From an uncultured Bacteroides sp. (GTDB lineage Bacteria > Bacteroidota > Bacteroidia > Bacteroidales > Bacteroidaceae): a DNA stretch of 64,000 nt. A program made the translations under genes and the position numbers. The notes under the pieces are model-generated. The model saw only the letters and a list, made by a program, of their open reading frames with translations. It had not been told where the DNA came from and did not search any database. The stretch is from NCBI GenBank assembly GCA_900551445.1, contig URWA01000002.1:1-64000 (forward strand), given 5' to 3'. Shown piece after piece: positions 27,304 through 36,804 of the stretch (the first letter of the stretch is position 1; every line of letters begins with the position of its first letter).

Positions 27304-27331
27304 ACTTTTAGGATTGTTGGTTCAGGTAATG

Positions 27332-27339
27332 CAAATATA
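27332..27339 (-). promoter_or_regulatory. -7 promoter element of the AAA-ATPase gene
   Basis: Minus-strand TATATTTG 28 bases before the ATG at 27303. Confidence 0.5.
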
Positions 27340-27527
27340 AGTTTTTTCTTTCTTAATTCTTATATGAAATGTATCCGCTGTGAAGTTTCTAAAAGTGTAT
27401 CCTATTTAAAGAATGTATAAAAAACTGTCCTTGTGTTTAAATATAATAAAAAACGGGCCCTTTCATAGTGGTAAACTTTCGATTCTGAGTTTTCTTAAAA
27501 ATGCGAATCTATCAATCACACTTGGAC

Positions 27528-28040
27528 ATGGACATCAATACAAAAATATTCAGAGAGCATTTCCTTCAATATTACCGTCCGCTTTGTCTGTTCGCACTTC
27601 ATTACCTGAAAGATATTGATGATGCGGAAGATACGGTACAGGACTGTTTCATGGAACTGTGGAGACGGAAGGACAGGGGAATGGACGCAAGTGGCCTTAA
27701 ATCGTACCTGTACTCCATGGTAAGAAACCGCTGCATAGACATTTTGAAAAAAGATTCATTGATTGACAGCAACGTGCAGCCTTCCGACCTTGAAGAGGTC
27801 CTTTCGGACGAAGAATGTGAAGAATGGGCTTACGATGAGGCCCGTATGTGGACGGCCATAGACTCTTTGCCGGAAAAGTGCAGGGAAGTGTTTCTGCTGG
27901 CCAAGAGGGAGGGGTTGAAATACGAAGAAATAGCCGTCAGATTGCACATCTCCGTCCATACGGTGAAGAACCAGATGAGCAAGGCGATTAAAACCGTGAA
28001 GGCAGGAGTGCAAAAGGTGTATCTGTTCTTTTTCGGATAA
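27528..28040 (+). CDS. ECF-type RNA polymerase sigma-70 factor
   Basis: Extracytoplasmic-function sigma factor. Region 2 contains FREHFLQYYRPLCLFALHYLKDIDDAEDTVQDCFMELW, and region 4 contains SLPEKCREVFLLAKREGLKYEEIAVRLHISVHTVKNQMSKA. The upstream ATG at 27501 would add nine residues; the family usually starts close to the F-x-x-x-F segment, so 27528 is preferred. It heads a FecR, STN-TonB-receptor, DUF4249 and porin operon, so it probably directs transcription of that operon when the receptor meets its ligand. I see no convincing TAnnTTTG promoter upstream. Confidence 0.9.
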   Translation: MDINTKIFREHFLQYYRPLCLFALHYLKDIDDAEDTVQDCFMELWRRKDRGMDASGLKSYLYSMVRNRCIDILKKDSLIDSNVQPSDLEEVLSDEECEEWAYDEARMWTAIDSLPEKCREVFLLAKREGLKYEEIAVRLHISVHTVKNQMSKAIKTVKAGVQKVYLFFFG

Positions 28041-28105
28041 TTTTTTTGTTTCCGGCATAGGATTTTCTGCCGGACATTCAGTATTAGCTAAAAACACATT
28101 CAATC

Positions 28106-28927
28106 ATGAAAGATAAAGAAGAAAGAAAACTCCAGTTTGTCCTTCGGTATTACACATACGGGAAACTGGATACCCAAAAGGCCTTACGAAAAATAATGGG
28201 TGAGAGACAGTCCCATCCGTCCGTCAGGCGCTGGCTATATTTTTCGGGTATAGCCGCGGCGATATTCCTTTGTATCGTGGGGTATCATACCCTGTGGAAT
28301 GGAAAGGAACCTCATACCGTGTGTCTCACGGCAGAGGCAGGAGTAACCCGGCATTTTCTGCCGGACAGTACACTGCTCGTCCTTTCCCAAGGGGCTACGG
28401 TATCATACGATGCGGATACATACGGAAAAGAATGTCGGGCGGTGAACTTGTCCGGGAAGGTGTATTTTTCCGTCCGCAGGAATGTGCATGCTCCTTTCCT
28501 GGCCACGAGCAACTATGCCCAGGTGAAAGTGCTGGGTACCGAGTTTGAAGTGGACGAATCCAGACAGGACACGGCTACCCGTGTGTATGTAAAATCCGGT
28601 AAGGTGGTGTTCAAGGCCCGATACGGCAAAGACGGGATTATTCTTACGAAAGACATGTGCGGCATGCTGACTCATGGCGATGAAATGCCGGTGGTGAGCC
28701 GTCCGGCCTTTCCCAATCCGTCGGCATGGGCGACAGGTAAATTCGTTTACCGGAACACCCCGATTGAAGAGGTACTCAAAGAACTGTCCCTCTATTATGG
28801 CACACCACTGTATTCGTCGGCACATTACCGGACGATTACCGGAGAGTTCAAGACGGATAACTTGGAGGAAATCATCGCGTTGATTGAAAAGACACTGGAT
28901 ATAAAAATCACAAAGAAAAGCAGATGA
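28106..28927 (+). CDS. FecR-family anti-sigma factor
   Basis: Inner-membrane regulator that holds the adjacent sigma factor and receives the signal from the receptor. The cytoplasmic part (about 1-42) precedes one transmembrane helix (about 43-60, WLYFSGIAAAIFLCIVGYH). The periplasmic FecR domain follows (FLPDSTLLVLSQGATVSYD, VNLSGKVYFSVRRN, VKVLGTEFEVDE), then a C-terminal DUF4974 module (FVYRNTPIEEVLKELSLYYG). Its stop overlaps the receptor start by four bases (28924-28927), indicating coupled translation. Confidence 0.92.
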   Translation: MKDKEERKLQFVLRYYTYGKLDTQKALRKIMGERQSHPSVRRWLYFSGIAAAIFLCIVGYHTLWNGKEPHTVCLTAEAGVTRHFLPDSTLLVLSQGATVSYDADTYGKECRAVNLSGKVYFSVRRNVHAPFLATSNYAQVKVLGTEFEVDESRQDTATRVYVKSGKVVFKARYGKDGIILTKDMCGMLTHGDEMPVVSRPAFPNPSAWATGKFVYRNTPIEEVLKELSLYYGTPLYSSAHYRTITGEFKTDNLEEIIALIEKTLDIKITKKSR

Positions 28928-31500
28928 AGACACGCATCCTATCTTTATTTTTTCTGGCTTCCTTGATGAATGTCTTATCCCTGCATGCACAGCATCGGGT
29001 CACTGTAGAAGACCTGATGGAACAGGTGAAGCAAGTCTATCCGGTCAGCTTTGTGTACGATGCTTCTATCAAGCATGACATTCCGTATGCCGGTAAGCAT
29101 CTCGATATGCACAGTCTGGAAAGTGCCCTTGCTACCCTGTTCGAGCATACGGGTATCCGATGGGAAGTGAACGGCGAGTATGTGATACTTAAGAAACTGT
29201 CTTCCTATACGTTAAGCGGATACGTCTATCAGGAAAACGGAGAGACGGTAATCAATGCCACCGTGTGGGATATGACCTCCCATACGGGGACACTGACCAA
29301 CGAGCATGGTTTTTACAGCCTGACCTTGAGTGAAGGAACCCACAAAATCCGATTCTCGCACATCGGTAGCGGAGAACTGATGGAAGAGATTACGTTGAAG
29401 GGAAATAATACAAAAAATATTTGGCTGAAATCGGATTACCGAATCGAGGAAGTGGTCGTGACCGCCGATTTGAATTCTCCTTTATACACTACCCAGACAG
29501 GGAAGGTGTCGCTTACGGCAAAGGATTTTGTGAACGGAAACAACTTTATGAGTTCGCCCGATGTGGTGAAGAAACTTCAAAGTCTCTCGGGAGTGGCCAG
29601 CGGGACGGAACTTATCTCCGGGTTGTACGTGCATGGCGGCAATAACGATGAAAACCTGTTTCTGCTGGATGGTACTCCCTTGTATCAGGTGAACCATGCC
29701 GGAGGACTGTTTTCTACATTCAATACGGACATTATCAAGAATATAGATTTCTATAAGAGTGGCTTCCCGGCCCGCTACGGCGGACGGCTTTCTTCAGTGG
29801 TCGATGTACGTACCAATGACGGAAACATGAAGGAGTACCGGGGCAGTTTCACGCTGGGACTTCTGGAAGGCAGAATACAGTTTGAAGGACCGATTGTGAA
29901 GAACCGTACTTCGTTCAATGTGGCCCTGCGCCGTACGTGGATGGACTTGCTCACGGCTCCGGCTCTTGCCATCATAAACTCCAGTCGTCGGAACAAGCAG
30001 AATCTGCGGTATGCGTTTCATGACTTCAATGCAAAGGTAACCCATATCTTTTCGGAAAAAAGTCGTGCGGATATCAGCCTTTATTCGGGAAATGACCTTT
30101 TCAAGTTCAGGCATAAAGAATACCTGTTTGCCCCGGAGCCGACCAATGTAGACAAGTTCACTCTACAGTGGGGAAACTTCACTGCATCCGCCAACTGGAA
30201 ATACATTTTCTCGCACAAGATGTTTGCCAATATTACCGGGGTCTATACCCATAATCAGTCGAACTTCAATTACCTGAGTGAAGAGCGGTTGGGGTATATT
30301 GAAGGAACGAAGGGAGCCATCGTAAAAGAGCAGCGCAATCGTTCCACCATCCATGATTTCGGCTACCGGATGGAGTTTGACTATCGCCCGAATGTGTGGA
30401 ATCACATCCGTTTCGGCTCCAATTATATGCACCATCTTTTTGTGCCCCAGAATTATTATTCCAAGTATGACGATGCTTCTCAAAACGCGCTGACCAACCA
30501 AATCTCCAGCCGGTATAAGAGCAATGAATTCACGCTTTATGCAGAAGATGAGCTGTCGATAGGCAAACGCGTGAAGCTGAATGGAGGGATACATTACACA
30601 CTGTTTGGCATATCGGGTACGAAATATCATTCGATAGAGCCGCGTGCGGCAATCAACCTTAGACTGTGCGACAATGCCAGTCTGAAGGTTTCGTACACGG
30701 AGATGAGCCAGTTCATGCACCAGCTTTCGGCCACTTATCTGAACCTGCCCACTGATTATTGGGTGCCTTCCACCGCGCACATTACGCCGATGAAATCGCA
30801 GCAATATGCCGCAGGAGTCTACGGCAGACTGCCGTATGGCATCCGGTGGAGTCTGGAGGGATTCTATAAGACCATGGACAACCTGATAGAATATGACGGC
30901 AGAAGTGGCATGCTCAATCCGGCAGCAGACCGGTGGGAGAATGAGGTGAGAACCGGAAAAGGGAAAGCCTACGGGATGGAGACCGATGTCAGTTACAGCC
31001 ATGGGAAGACCTCGGTCGATGCCTCCTACACCTTGTCGTGGAGCAAGCGGTATTTCCCGGACTTCTATCCTGCATGGTATCCCGACAAGTTTGACAACCG
31101 GCATAAATTCTCCGTACATATCTCGCATAAGTTCAATGACCGGATCGATGCATACGCCTCGTGGAACTACCGGAGCGGGAACCGTATTACCCTTCCGTCG
31201 CAGCAGGTGGATACTCCTGTCCTACCGGGAGTGGAAAGAACGGATGAAGGGATGCTGGTGTACGAGATGCCCAACAATGTCTCCCTTCCGGCCTATCACA
31301 GGTTGGATGTAGGGATTAACTTCCGTAAAACCACGAAAAGAGGGTTCGAGCGCATCTGGAATGTCAGCCTGTATAATGCGTATTGCCGGATGAACCCGCT
31401 TTATGCCACCGTACAGCAAAATCCGGACGGTACGTTTGTGGGGAAAGCTCACGGAGTGTTTCCTGTCATACCGTCCTTCAGTTACACACTTAAATTTTAA
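28924..31500 (+). CDS. TonB-dependent receptor with STN signalling domain
   Basis: Outer-membrane transducer and transporter. After the signal peptide (cut near LHAQ) comes an STN domain (about 25-97: VTVEDLMEQVKQVYPVSFVYD ... EVNGEYVILKK) that would contact FecR. A carboxypeptidase-regulatory-like domain follows (YTLSGYVYQENGETVINATVWD), then a TonB box region (IEEVVVTADLNS), the plug (SGLYVHGGNNDENLFLLDGTPLYQVNHAGGLFSTFN) and the barrel ending in FSYTLKF. No SusD partner follows; a DUF4249 lipoprotein takes that place. The ligand is unknown. Confidence 0.9.
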   Translation: MKTRILSLFFLASLMNVLSLHAQHRVTVEDLMEQVKQVYPVSFVYDASIKHDIPYAGKHLDMHSLESALATLFEHTGIRWEVNGEYVILKKLSSYTLSGYVYQENGETVINATVWDMTSHTGTLTNEHGFYSLTLSEGTHKIRFSHIGSGELMEEITLKGNNTKNIWLKSDYRIEEVVVTADLNSPLYTTQTGKVSLTAKDFVNGNNFMSSPDVVKKLQSLSGVASGTELISGLYVHGGNNDENLFLLDGTPLYQVNHAGGLFSTFNTDIIKNIDFYKSGFPARYGGRLSSVVDVRTNDGNMKEYRGSFTLGLLEGRIQFEGPIVKNRTSFNVALRRTWMDLLTAPALAIINSSRRNKQNLRYAFHDFNAKVTHIFSEKSRADISLYSGNDLFKFRHKEYLFAPEPTNVDKFTLQWGNFTASANWKYIFSHKMFANITGVYTHNQSNFNYLSEERLGYIEGTKGAIVKEQRNRSTIHDFGYRMEFDYRPNVWNHIRFGSNYMHHLFVPQNYYSKYDDASQNALTNQISSRYKSNEFTLYAEDELSIGKRVKLNGGIHYTLFGISGTKYHSIEPRAAINLRLCDNASLKVSYTEMSQFMHQLSATYLNLPTDYWVPSTAHITPMKSQQYAAGVYGRLPYGIRWSLEGFYKTMDNLIEYDGRSGMLNPAADRWENEVRTGKGKAYGMETDVSYSHGKTSVDASYTLSWSKRYFPDFYPAWYPDKFDNRHKFSVHISHKFNDRIDAYASWNYRSGNRITLPSQQVDTPVLPGVERTDEGMLVYEMPNNVSLPAYHRLDVGINFRKTTKRGFERIWNVSLYNAYCRMNPLYATVQQNPDGTFVGKAHGVFPVIPSFSYTLKF

Positions 31501-31506
31501 ATTCGT

Positions 31507-32472
31507 ATGAGATACAGAATGTGGTTTATCCTCTTAGGAGTCTTTGTATGCCAGTCGTGTACGCACGACTTCAGTCTGAAAGAAATGGGTGCCGAGAGCA
31601 AGGCCGTGCTTTTCTGCATGCCTTTTACGGGGAGTGATACGACCTTGATACAGGTGGCCCGGAGCCGGGTGATTCACCGCCAGGAGGCGAGTACAGACGG
31701 CAAGCCTACGCTGGTGTTCAAGCTGAACGGAGAGGAGAAGGCGATAAAATACACGGAAACAGCTACCGAGTTGCTTCCGGCTCAGTCGTATTATGTGTTG
31801 GGCAGGCTGAAAGAAGATGATCGTATCGAAATGGAAGTCTCGTATTCCGATTTGCCGCTTGCCAAGGCACAAACGGTGATACCGAAGGCCTTTCCATTGG
31901 AGAAACTGGAGGTGGGGCTGACAGACGGCAATTATGGCAGGGGCATACAGTTTCGCATCTCTTTCACCGATACGGCCGGTACGGAGGATTATTATGGGAT
32001 GAGAGTCATTAAGAAGAAAAAGACGGTGTATTCGATTCCCGAAATGCGGGATACCATACAGTATATGCCTGTAGACCTTGATCTGGAAAAGGAACCGTTG
32101 CTTTCGGAAAAGACCGGATTTGATGATGTGTTCGATATTTCGAAAGAGTATTACCGTTATCTGTATTGTTGGGATGACAGCAAGATAGACGGGAAGAGCT
32201 ATATGCTGAAGGTAGGTACATATTACGATCCCGGTTATGAAGATGAAGAGCAAAAGGAAACCATCGCGTATAAAATCTATTTGTACAAGCTGTCGAAAGA
32301 AATGTACACTTACCTGCAATCGCTCAATCGTATCCAAAACAATGATTTGGGAAAATATGGATTGGCTCCCATCCGCAGCCATTATACCAATGTGGAAAAC
32401 GGCATCGGACTTTTAGGAGGATGCAATGTGTACGAAAGCGATTGGATAAGCTCTCCGAAAGAAAAAGAATGA
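31507..32472 (+). CDS. DUF4249-family lipoprotein
   Basis: Lipoprotein with lipobox CQSC (about residues 15-18), followed by a region typical of DUF4249: AVLFCMPFTGSDTTLIQVARSRVI, SYYVLGRLKEDDRIEMEVSYSDLPLAKAQTVIP, and the C-terminal YTNVENGIGLLGGCNVYES. It starts six bases after the receptor stop. Such proteins regularly accompany TonB receptors of this kind and may act as surface-exposed partners, but no biochemical role is established. Confidence 0.85.
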   Translation: MRYRMWFILLGVFVCQSCTHDFSLKEMGAESKAVLFCMPFTGSDTTLIQVARSRVIHRQEASTDGKPTLVFKLNGEEKAIKYTETATELLPAQSYYVLGRLKEDDRIEMEVSYSDLPLAKAQTVIPKAFPLEKLEVGLTDGNYGRGIQFRISFTDTAGTEDYYGMRVIKKKKTVYSIPEMRDTIQYMPVDLDLEKEPLLSEKTGFDDVFDISKEYYRYLYCWDDSKIDGKSYMLKVGTYYDPGYEDEEQKETIAYKIYLYKLSKEMYTYLQSLNRIQNNDLGKYGLAPIRSHYTNVENGIGLLGGCNVYESDWISSPKEKE

Positions 32473-32503
32473 TGATTGATAATGAATTAAAAACCATAAG
32501 ATT

Positions 32504-33136
32504 ATGAAGACAAGATTTTTACTTACGCTGGCAATATGCGCGTCGTTGTTTGCTTCGGTGCAGGCACAGGAATTCAGGTACGGACTTTCAGGAGGATATA
32601 ATTATCACTCCACCAAGGAAAACATGCCTAAATCCGGTTTTCATTCCGGATTGAAAGGGGAATATGCCTTCCGTGAGGCGGCGAAAGGGTTGTATGTGGA
32701 TATGGGACTTATGTTTTCCTCCTACGGCTGGAAAAGCCCTTATTATTATGTGATGAACGAAAATACTTACGAATATGACAGTACACCTTACTATCTTCAT
32801 ATTCCCATTCACTTAGGTTATAAACTGAAGGTCGGGAAGAATGTCAGTCTGTTTCTGGATGCCGGTCCCCACTTCAATGTCGGTCTGTTCGGTCAAATGA
32901 AGCAGATAAGCAGCAATTTTGGAGAGCCGGAAGTCGTCAAAACAGTTTCCTCTAATGTGTTTAAGGACGGAACGATGCCTCGCTTCGACTGGGGAGTGGG
33001 CTTTCGTGCCGGAGTGGAGATAGCCCGCCATGTGCAGATAGCCATAGGATACGACTGGGGCATGACGAAGACTTATCAGCATAATCCGGACACCAAGTTC
33101 AGAACGTTTGTGGCTTCGTTGACGTATTATTTTTAG
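32504..33136 (+). CDS. Outer-membrane beta-barrel (PorT-like) protein
   Basis: The signal peptide MKTRFLLTLAICASLFASVQAQ is followed by short amphipathic strands typical of an eight-stranded barrel (FRYGLSGGYNYHS, YYLHIPIHLGYKLKVGKNVSLFLDAGPHFNVGLFG, VGFRAGVEIARHVQIAIGYDWGMT), ending in an aromatic residue (FVASLTYYF). It is the last gene of the sigma/FecR/receptor operon, 31 bases after DUF4249. A structural or binding role is likely; nothing more specific can be read. Confidence 0.8.
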   Translation: MKTRFLLTLAICASLFASVQAQEFRYGLSGGYNYHSTKENMPKSGFHSGLKGEYAFREAAKGLYVDMGLMFSSYGWKSPYYYVMNENTYEYDSTPYYLHIPIHLGYKLKVGKNVSLFLDAGPHFNVGLFGQMKQISSNFGEPEVVKTVSSNVFKDGTMPRFDWGVGFRAGVEIARHVQIAIGYDWGMTKTYQHNPDTKFRTFVASLTYYF

Positions 33137-33293
33137 GGAGAATGAAAAATAATCGCATACTGTTTCCACACCGGACGGACAATGAATCACCAGAGTGCGT
33201 CTGAATGTGAAATGTGGCGACTAAATATGGATAATCAGTAGAAAACCTGGTAAAATAGATACTTTCTAATCATCTGTTTTACAATATAATTCT

Positions 33294-33301
33294 TATATTT
33301 G
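33294..33301 (+). promoter_or_regulatory. -7 promoter element of the gene at 33330
   Basis: TATATTTG 29 bases before the ATG at 33330. The 193-base gap before this gene holds no other feature that I can see. Confidence 0.55.
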
Positions 33302-33329
33302 TATTGTATTCACTAACATAGCCAACGGT

Positions 33330-34133
33330 ATGAGCATCAGAATGTTTTTAATTACAGTATTATATTGCATTGCAGGCAGTGTATATGCTCAGGAAGATAT
33401 CTCCGGACTGAAGAAAGATAGTCTGAAGACAATATCGAATGAATATTTAAATAGTGAAAATCCGACGGTGAAACCATTCGCTGTAAAAGAAAAGATGCCG
33501 GAAATAAAATCAGAAACGGATACTCCTCAAATGGAGATTCAGGAAATAAGGTATCCTCGCCCATTTTATATGCCTTACTACACAAATCCTTCTCCGATGT
33601 TCTACGGTGATTACAGCACAAATGGGAAGATTGCTCCGAATCTGTACGGCTATGGTTCACAATCTACATTACCCGGAATTGGACGAATCAACGAAGCCTC
33701 ACTGATGTACCGGTATGATATAAACGACTTTTGGGAAATTCAGGGAGGAGTGAATATGACAAAGTATAATTTCCCATTCAGTACGGGTCAGGCTTTCGGT
33801 GCGGCAGGAGCCCTCATCTACAGACCAACCGACAAATTGAGCTTCAGAGCCTTTGGCTCATACGCTCCCACAAGTGCCTACGGGTTTTACATGAACCGTT
33901 ACGGGGGGACTATCGGCTATGAGTTCAACGATCGTTGGGGAGTGGAAGTGGGCGTTGAAAGAATATACGACCCTATGAGAAGAAATTGGGATACCCGCCC
34001 TATAGCAATACCTTACTATAAGTTCAATAAGACCAAGATAGGTCTGGATGTGGGAGGTATTCTGTATGAAATAGTAAGAAGTGTTAAATTTAAAAACCAA
34101 GGTGGCAATCCTACCATCATGCCGGGACGATAA
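33330..34133 (+). CDS. Secreted outer-membrane protein of unknown function
   Basis: I do not recognise a family. The signal peptide is MSIRMFLITVLYCIAGSVYAQ. Residues about 22-75 are charged and probably disordered. After a Pro/Tyr-rich segment (IRYPRPFYMPYYTNPSPMFYGDY), the rest looks like beta-barrel strands (EASLMYRYDINDFWEIQGGVNM, LIYRPTDKLSFRAFGSYAPTS, GTIGYEFNDRWGVEVGVERIYDPM). It resembles short outer-membrane proteins found singly in Bacteroides. It has its own promoter, and its base composition is more AT-rich than the flanking operon. Confidence 0.65.
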   Translation: MSIRMFLITVLYCIAGSVYAQEDISGLKKDSLKTISNEYLNSENPTVKPFAVKEKMPEIKSETDTPQMEIQEIRYPRPFYMPYYTNPSPMFYGDYSTNGKIAPNLYGYGSQSTLPGIGRINEASLMYRYDINDFWEIQGGVNMTKYNFPFSTGQAFGAAGALIYRPTDKLSFRAFGSYAPTSAYGFYMNRYGGTIGYEFNDRWGVEVGVERIYDPMRRNWDTRPIAIPYYKFNKTKIGLDVGGILYEIVRSVKFKNQGGNPTIMPGR

Positions 34134-34260
34134 CTATCCACGCTTTATGTGAAGACTGAATATTTTCCTGATTAGCAAATTGCCGGTATTCTTTTCTACA
34201 AATTGAAAGGACTATAGCCTTAATTATTCAACGGTATCTGTTTTTAAAGCATTAATTCAT

Positions 34261-34268
34261 TATCTTTG
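34261..34268 (+). promoter_or_regulatory. -7 promoter element of the GHL10 gene
   Basis: TATCTTTG. The TTG at 34266 is the first in-frame codon of the longest reading frame, so translation must start further on, at 34308 or 34326. Confidence 0.6.
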
Positions 34269-34307
34269 CGACTTAATCGGACAATCGTCCGGAAAGGTAA
34301 AAAGGAT

Positions 34308-35828
34308 ATGATAAAATTTACAGATATGAAGACTAGACTATTGATGCTGTTTGTCCTGTTGGGAAGCCTGTGGGCAGGCAGCTTGCATGCGCAGGTGCGT
34401 TATCCCAAACGGGAGTTCCGCGGAGCATGGATACAGTGTGTGAACGGACAGTTCCAAGGAATGCCTACGGAGAAAATGAAAAAAGTATTGGTGAGCCAGC
34501 TCGACAATTTACAGAAAGCGGGTATCAATGCCATCATTTTCCAGGTGAGAGCGGAAGCGGATGCCCTGTATAAATCACCCTACGAACCCTGGAGCCGTTT
34601 TTTGACAGGTGTACAGGGGAAGGCTCCTTCACCGATGTGGGACCCGTTGCAGTTCATGATTGAGGAATGTCACAAGCGGAACATGGAGCTACATGCGTGG
34701 ATCAATCCGTATCGGGCCAAGACGAAAGGAACAGGGGCTTTGTCGCCGATGCATCCTTATAACCAGCATCCGGAATGGTTTGTGCAGTATGCCGGGCAGT
34801 TGTATTTTGACCCGGGATTGCCGGAATCCAGAAAATATATCTGCAAGATTGTGCGCGACATTGTGAGCCGTTACGATGTGGATGCCATTCACATGGACGA
34901 TTATTTCTATCCGTACCCGAATCCGGGAGAGGATTTTCCGGACAATATCAGTTTTGCGGCGTATGGCCGTGGATTTACCCGTCGGGCCGACTGGCGCCGG
35001 GACAATGTGAACGTGCTGATTAAGGAGATTCACGAGACGGTACGCGAATGTAAGCCGTGGGTGAAGTTCGGGGTATCTCCGTTTGGCATTTACCGGAACC
35101 GGAAAAACGACCCGAACGGAAGTGAGACCAACGGATTGCAGAACTACGATGACTTGTATGCCGATGTGCTGCTGTGGGTGAACAACGGTTGGGTGGACTA
35201 CAATATTCCGCAGATTTACTGGGAAATCGGTCATCCGGCTGCCGATTATGAGACATTGATTCGCTGGTGGGCACGTCATGCGGCTGCTCGTCCGTTGTAT
35301 ATCGGGCAGGATGTGGTACGTACAGTCTCTAAAGCAGATTTGATGAATCCGAACCAGAGCCAGATACCGGCTAAGTACAATTTGCAGCGTTCTTTGCCTA
35401 CCGTACAGGGAAGTTGCCAGTGGTATGCGGCTGCCGTGGTGGAAAACAAGGGCCATTATCGGGACATGCTGGTGAAGGAATACCATAAGTATCCGGCGTT
35501 GCTTCCTACCTCGCCGTTTATGGACGACAAGGCTCCAGGGAAGGTGCGCAAGCTGAAACCGGTGTGGACGGCAGATGGTTATATCTTGTTCTGGACCGCA
35601 CCGAAAGCCAAGACGGAAATGGACAAGGCTTATCATTACGTGGTATATCGCTTCGATAAGAAGGAGAAGGTGAATTTGAACGACCCGTCTCACATTGTGG
35701 CCATCACGCACGCTGAATTCTATAAGCTGCCGTATGAGGACGGAAAGACGAAATACCGTTATGTGGTGACTGCGCTCGACCGTCTGCACAATGAATCGAA
35801 ATCCGTGTCAAAGAAAATCAAGCTGTAA
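34308..35828 (+). CDS. GHL10-family glycosyl-hydrolase-like secreted protein (YngK type)
   Basis: The signal peptide ends near SLHAQV. The TIM-barrel domain (about 30-340) contains REFRGAWIQCVNGQF, LQKAGINAIIFQVRAEADALY, ELHAWINPYRAK and the acidic motif VDAIHMDDYFYPYPNPGEDFPDN, characteristic of PF02638 (family 10-like). A C-terminal fibronectin-III-like region follows (about 410-506). An ATG at 34326 is a second possible start; 34308 is preferred because a purine-rich GGAAAGGTAAAAAGG stretch precedes it. The substrate of the family is not settled; peptidoglycan or capsular glycan has been suggested for relatives. It is a single gene with its own promoter and terminator. Confidence 0.85.
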   Translation: MIKFTDMKTRLLMLFVLLGSLWAGSLHAQVRYPKREFRGAWIQCVNGQFQGMPTEKMKKVLVSQLDNLQKAGINAIIFQVRAEADALYKSPYEPWSRFLTGVQGKAPSPMWDPLQFMIEECHKRNMELHAWINPYRAKTKGTGALSPMHPYNQHPEWFVQYAGQLYFDPGLPESRKYICKIVRDIVSRYDVDAIHMDDYFYPYPNPGEDFPDNISFAAYGRGFTRRADWRRDNVNVLIKEIHETVRECKPWVKFGVSPFGIYRNRKNDPNGSETNGLQNYDDLYADVLLWVNNGWVDYNIPQIYWEIGHPAADYETLIRWWARHAAARPLYIGQDVVRTVSKADLMNPNQSQIPAKYNLQRSLPTVQGSCQWYAAAVVENKGHYRDMLVKEYHKYPALLPTSPFMDDKAPGKVRKLKPVWTADGYILFWTAPKAKTEMDKAYHYVVYRFDKKEKVNLNDPSHIVAITHAEFYKLPYEDGKTKYRYVVTALDRLHNESKSVSKKIKL

Positions 35829-35850
35829 AGCGTAGGGCTGTAAAGAATAG

Positions 35851-35919
35851 AAGTGTTCCTTTTTGTTTATTTTCTGGTCTGTTTTTAGTGAAAATGAACA
35901 AAAAGGGACACTTGTTTTT
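35851..35919 (+). terminator. Long-stem terminator after the GHL10 gene
   Basis: Arms of 24 bases (35851-35874 and 35890-35913) pair with only two G-T wobbles, followed by GTTTTTTATA. The stem is unusually long for a terminator. Confidence 0.75.
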
Positions 35920-36042
35920 TATATATAGAAAGGTTTAGAGTTTGGTGAATGGAAACATGGCCGAATGGCGAGTCTCCATGTTTCTTTAAATAAATGAATT
36001 TGTTTCGAGGGAGACAGAAACTTAACTTAAAGATTTTTGGCT

Positions 36043-36651
36043 ATGAAGAAAACATTATTGACTTTGTTATTGGGCTTGCTGGCCGTTGCGGGTTATTCTC
36101 AAGCAAGATTTGACATCCATGGAGGTATGTCAATGGCAAACATTACCAACAGTGAGGCAGATATGAAAGTAGGCTATACGGTTGGATTGGGTATGGATTA
36201 TGCTTTTAACGACATGTGGTCTTTCCAGTCTGGATTGAACTTTACCAGCAAGGGCTGTAAAGAGAGTGAGGGAGGAGTCGATACAAAGATGAATCCGGTG
36301 TATCTTGATATTCCGTTGCTGGCAGCAGTAAAGTTTAATATTACAGAAGGGAATCGCTTTGTGATTAACCTTGGTCCGTACGTAGGATTTGGCTTGGGTG
36401 GAAAAATGACTGTCGAAGCTAGTGGGGCAGAAATAGGTACCAAGTTGTTTAAGAAGGTTGGTAACAACGATGAGGCCGTGATGAACCGCTGTGCTGTAGG
36501 TTTGCAGTATGGTGTTGGGTTTGAACTGGACGACCATTATTTGATTAACTTGACCGGACAGTATGGATTTACCAATATGGTTAAAGATAGTTTTGCCAAT
36601 GAAAATAACAAGAATCTGGCTTTCTTGTTGACGGTAGGATACCGGTTCTGA
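36043..36651 (+). CDS. Small outer-membrane beta-barrel (porin family) protein
   Basis: The ATG at 36043 gives the signal peptide MKKTLLTLLLGLLAVAGYSQ. The mature part resembles PorT-like eight-stranded barrels: FDIHGGMSMANITNSEADMKVGYTVGLGMDYAFNDMWSFQSGLNFTSKG, NPVYLDIPLLAAVKFNI, FVINLGPYVGFGLGG, and a last strand AFLLTVGYRF ending in Phe. Its role is unknown. It is a single gene closed by a bidirectional terminator. A longer in-frame start at 36037 is a TTG and is not supported. Confidence 0.82.
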   Translation: MKKTLLTLLLGLLAVAGYSQARFDIHGGMSMANITNSEADMKVGYTVGLGMDYAFNDMWSFQSGLNFTSKGCKESEGGVDTKMNPVYLDIPLLAAVKFNITEGNRFVINLGPYVGFGLGGKMTVEASGAEIGTKLFKKVGNNDEAVMNRCAVGLQYGVGFELDDHYLINLTGQYGFTNMVKDSFANENNKNLAFLLTVGYRF

Positions 36652-36701
36652 TTGCAGATGAATCTGTTGGAGATAACAAGGAATCTATTTGTGATTATAT
36701 A

Positions 36702-36766
36702 AAAAATCCTCCTGTTTTTAGCTTTAGTTTGTCTTGAATTCTATGGCTAAAGGCAGGAGGATTTTT
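36702..36766. terminator. Bidirectional terminator between the porin-like gene and tyrA
   Basis: AAAAATCCTCCTG (36702-36714) and CAGGAGGATTTTT (36754-36766) form a perfect 13-bp stem. An inner AGC/GCT segment extends it. It separates convergent genes. Confidence 0.85.
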
Positions 36767-36804
36767 ATTTTCGTAATTTTAGTCTGAGACTTTTTCTCAG
36801 TTTA

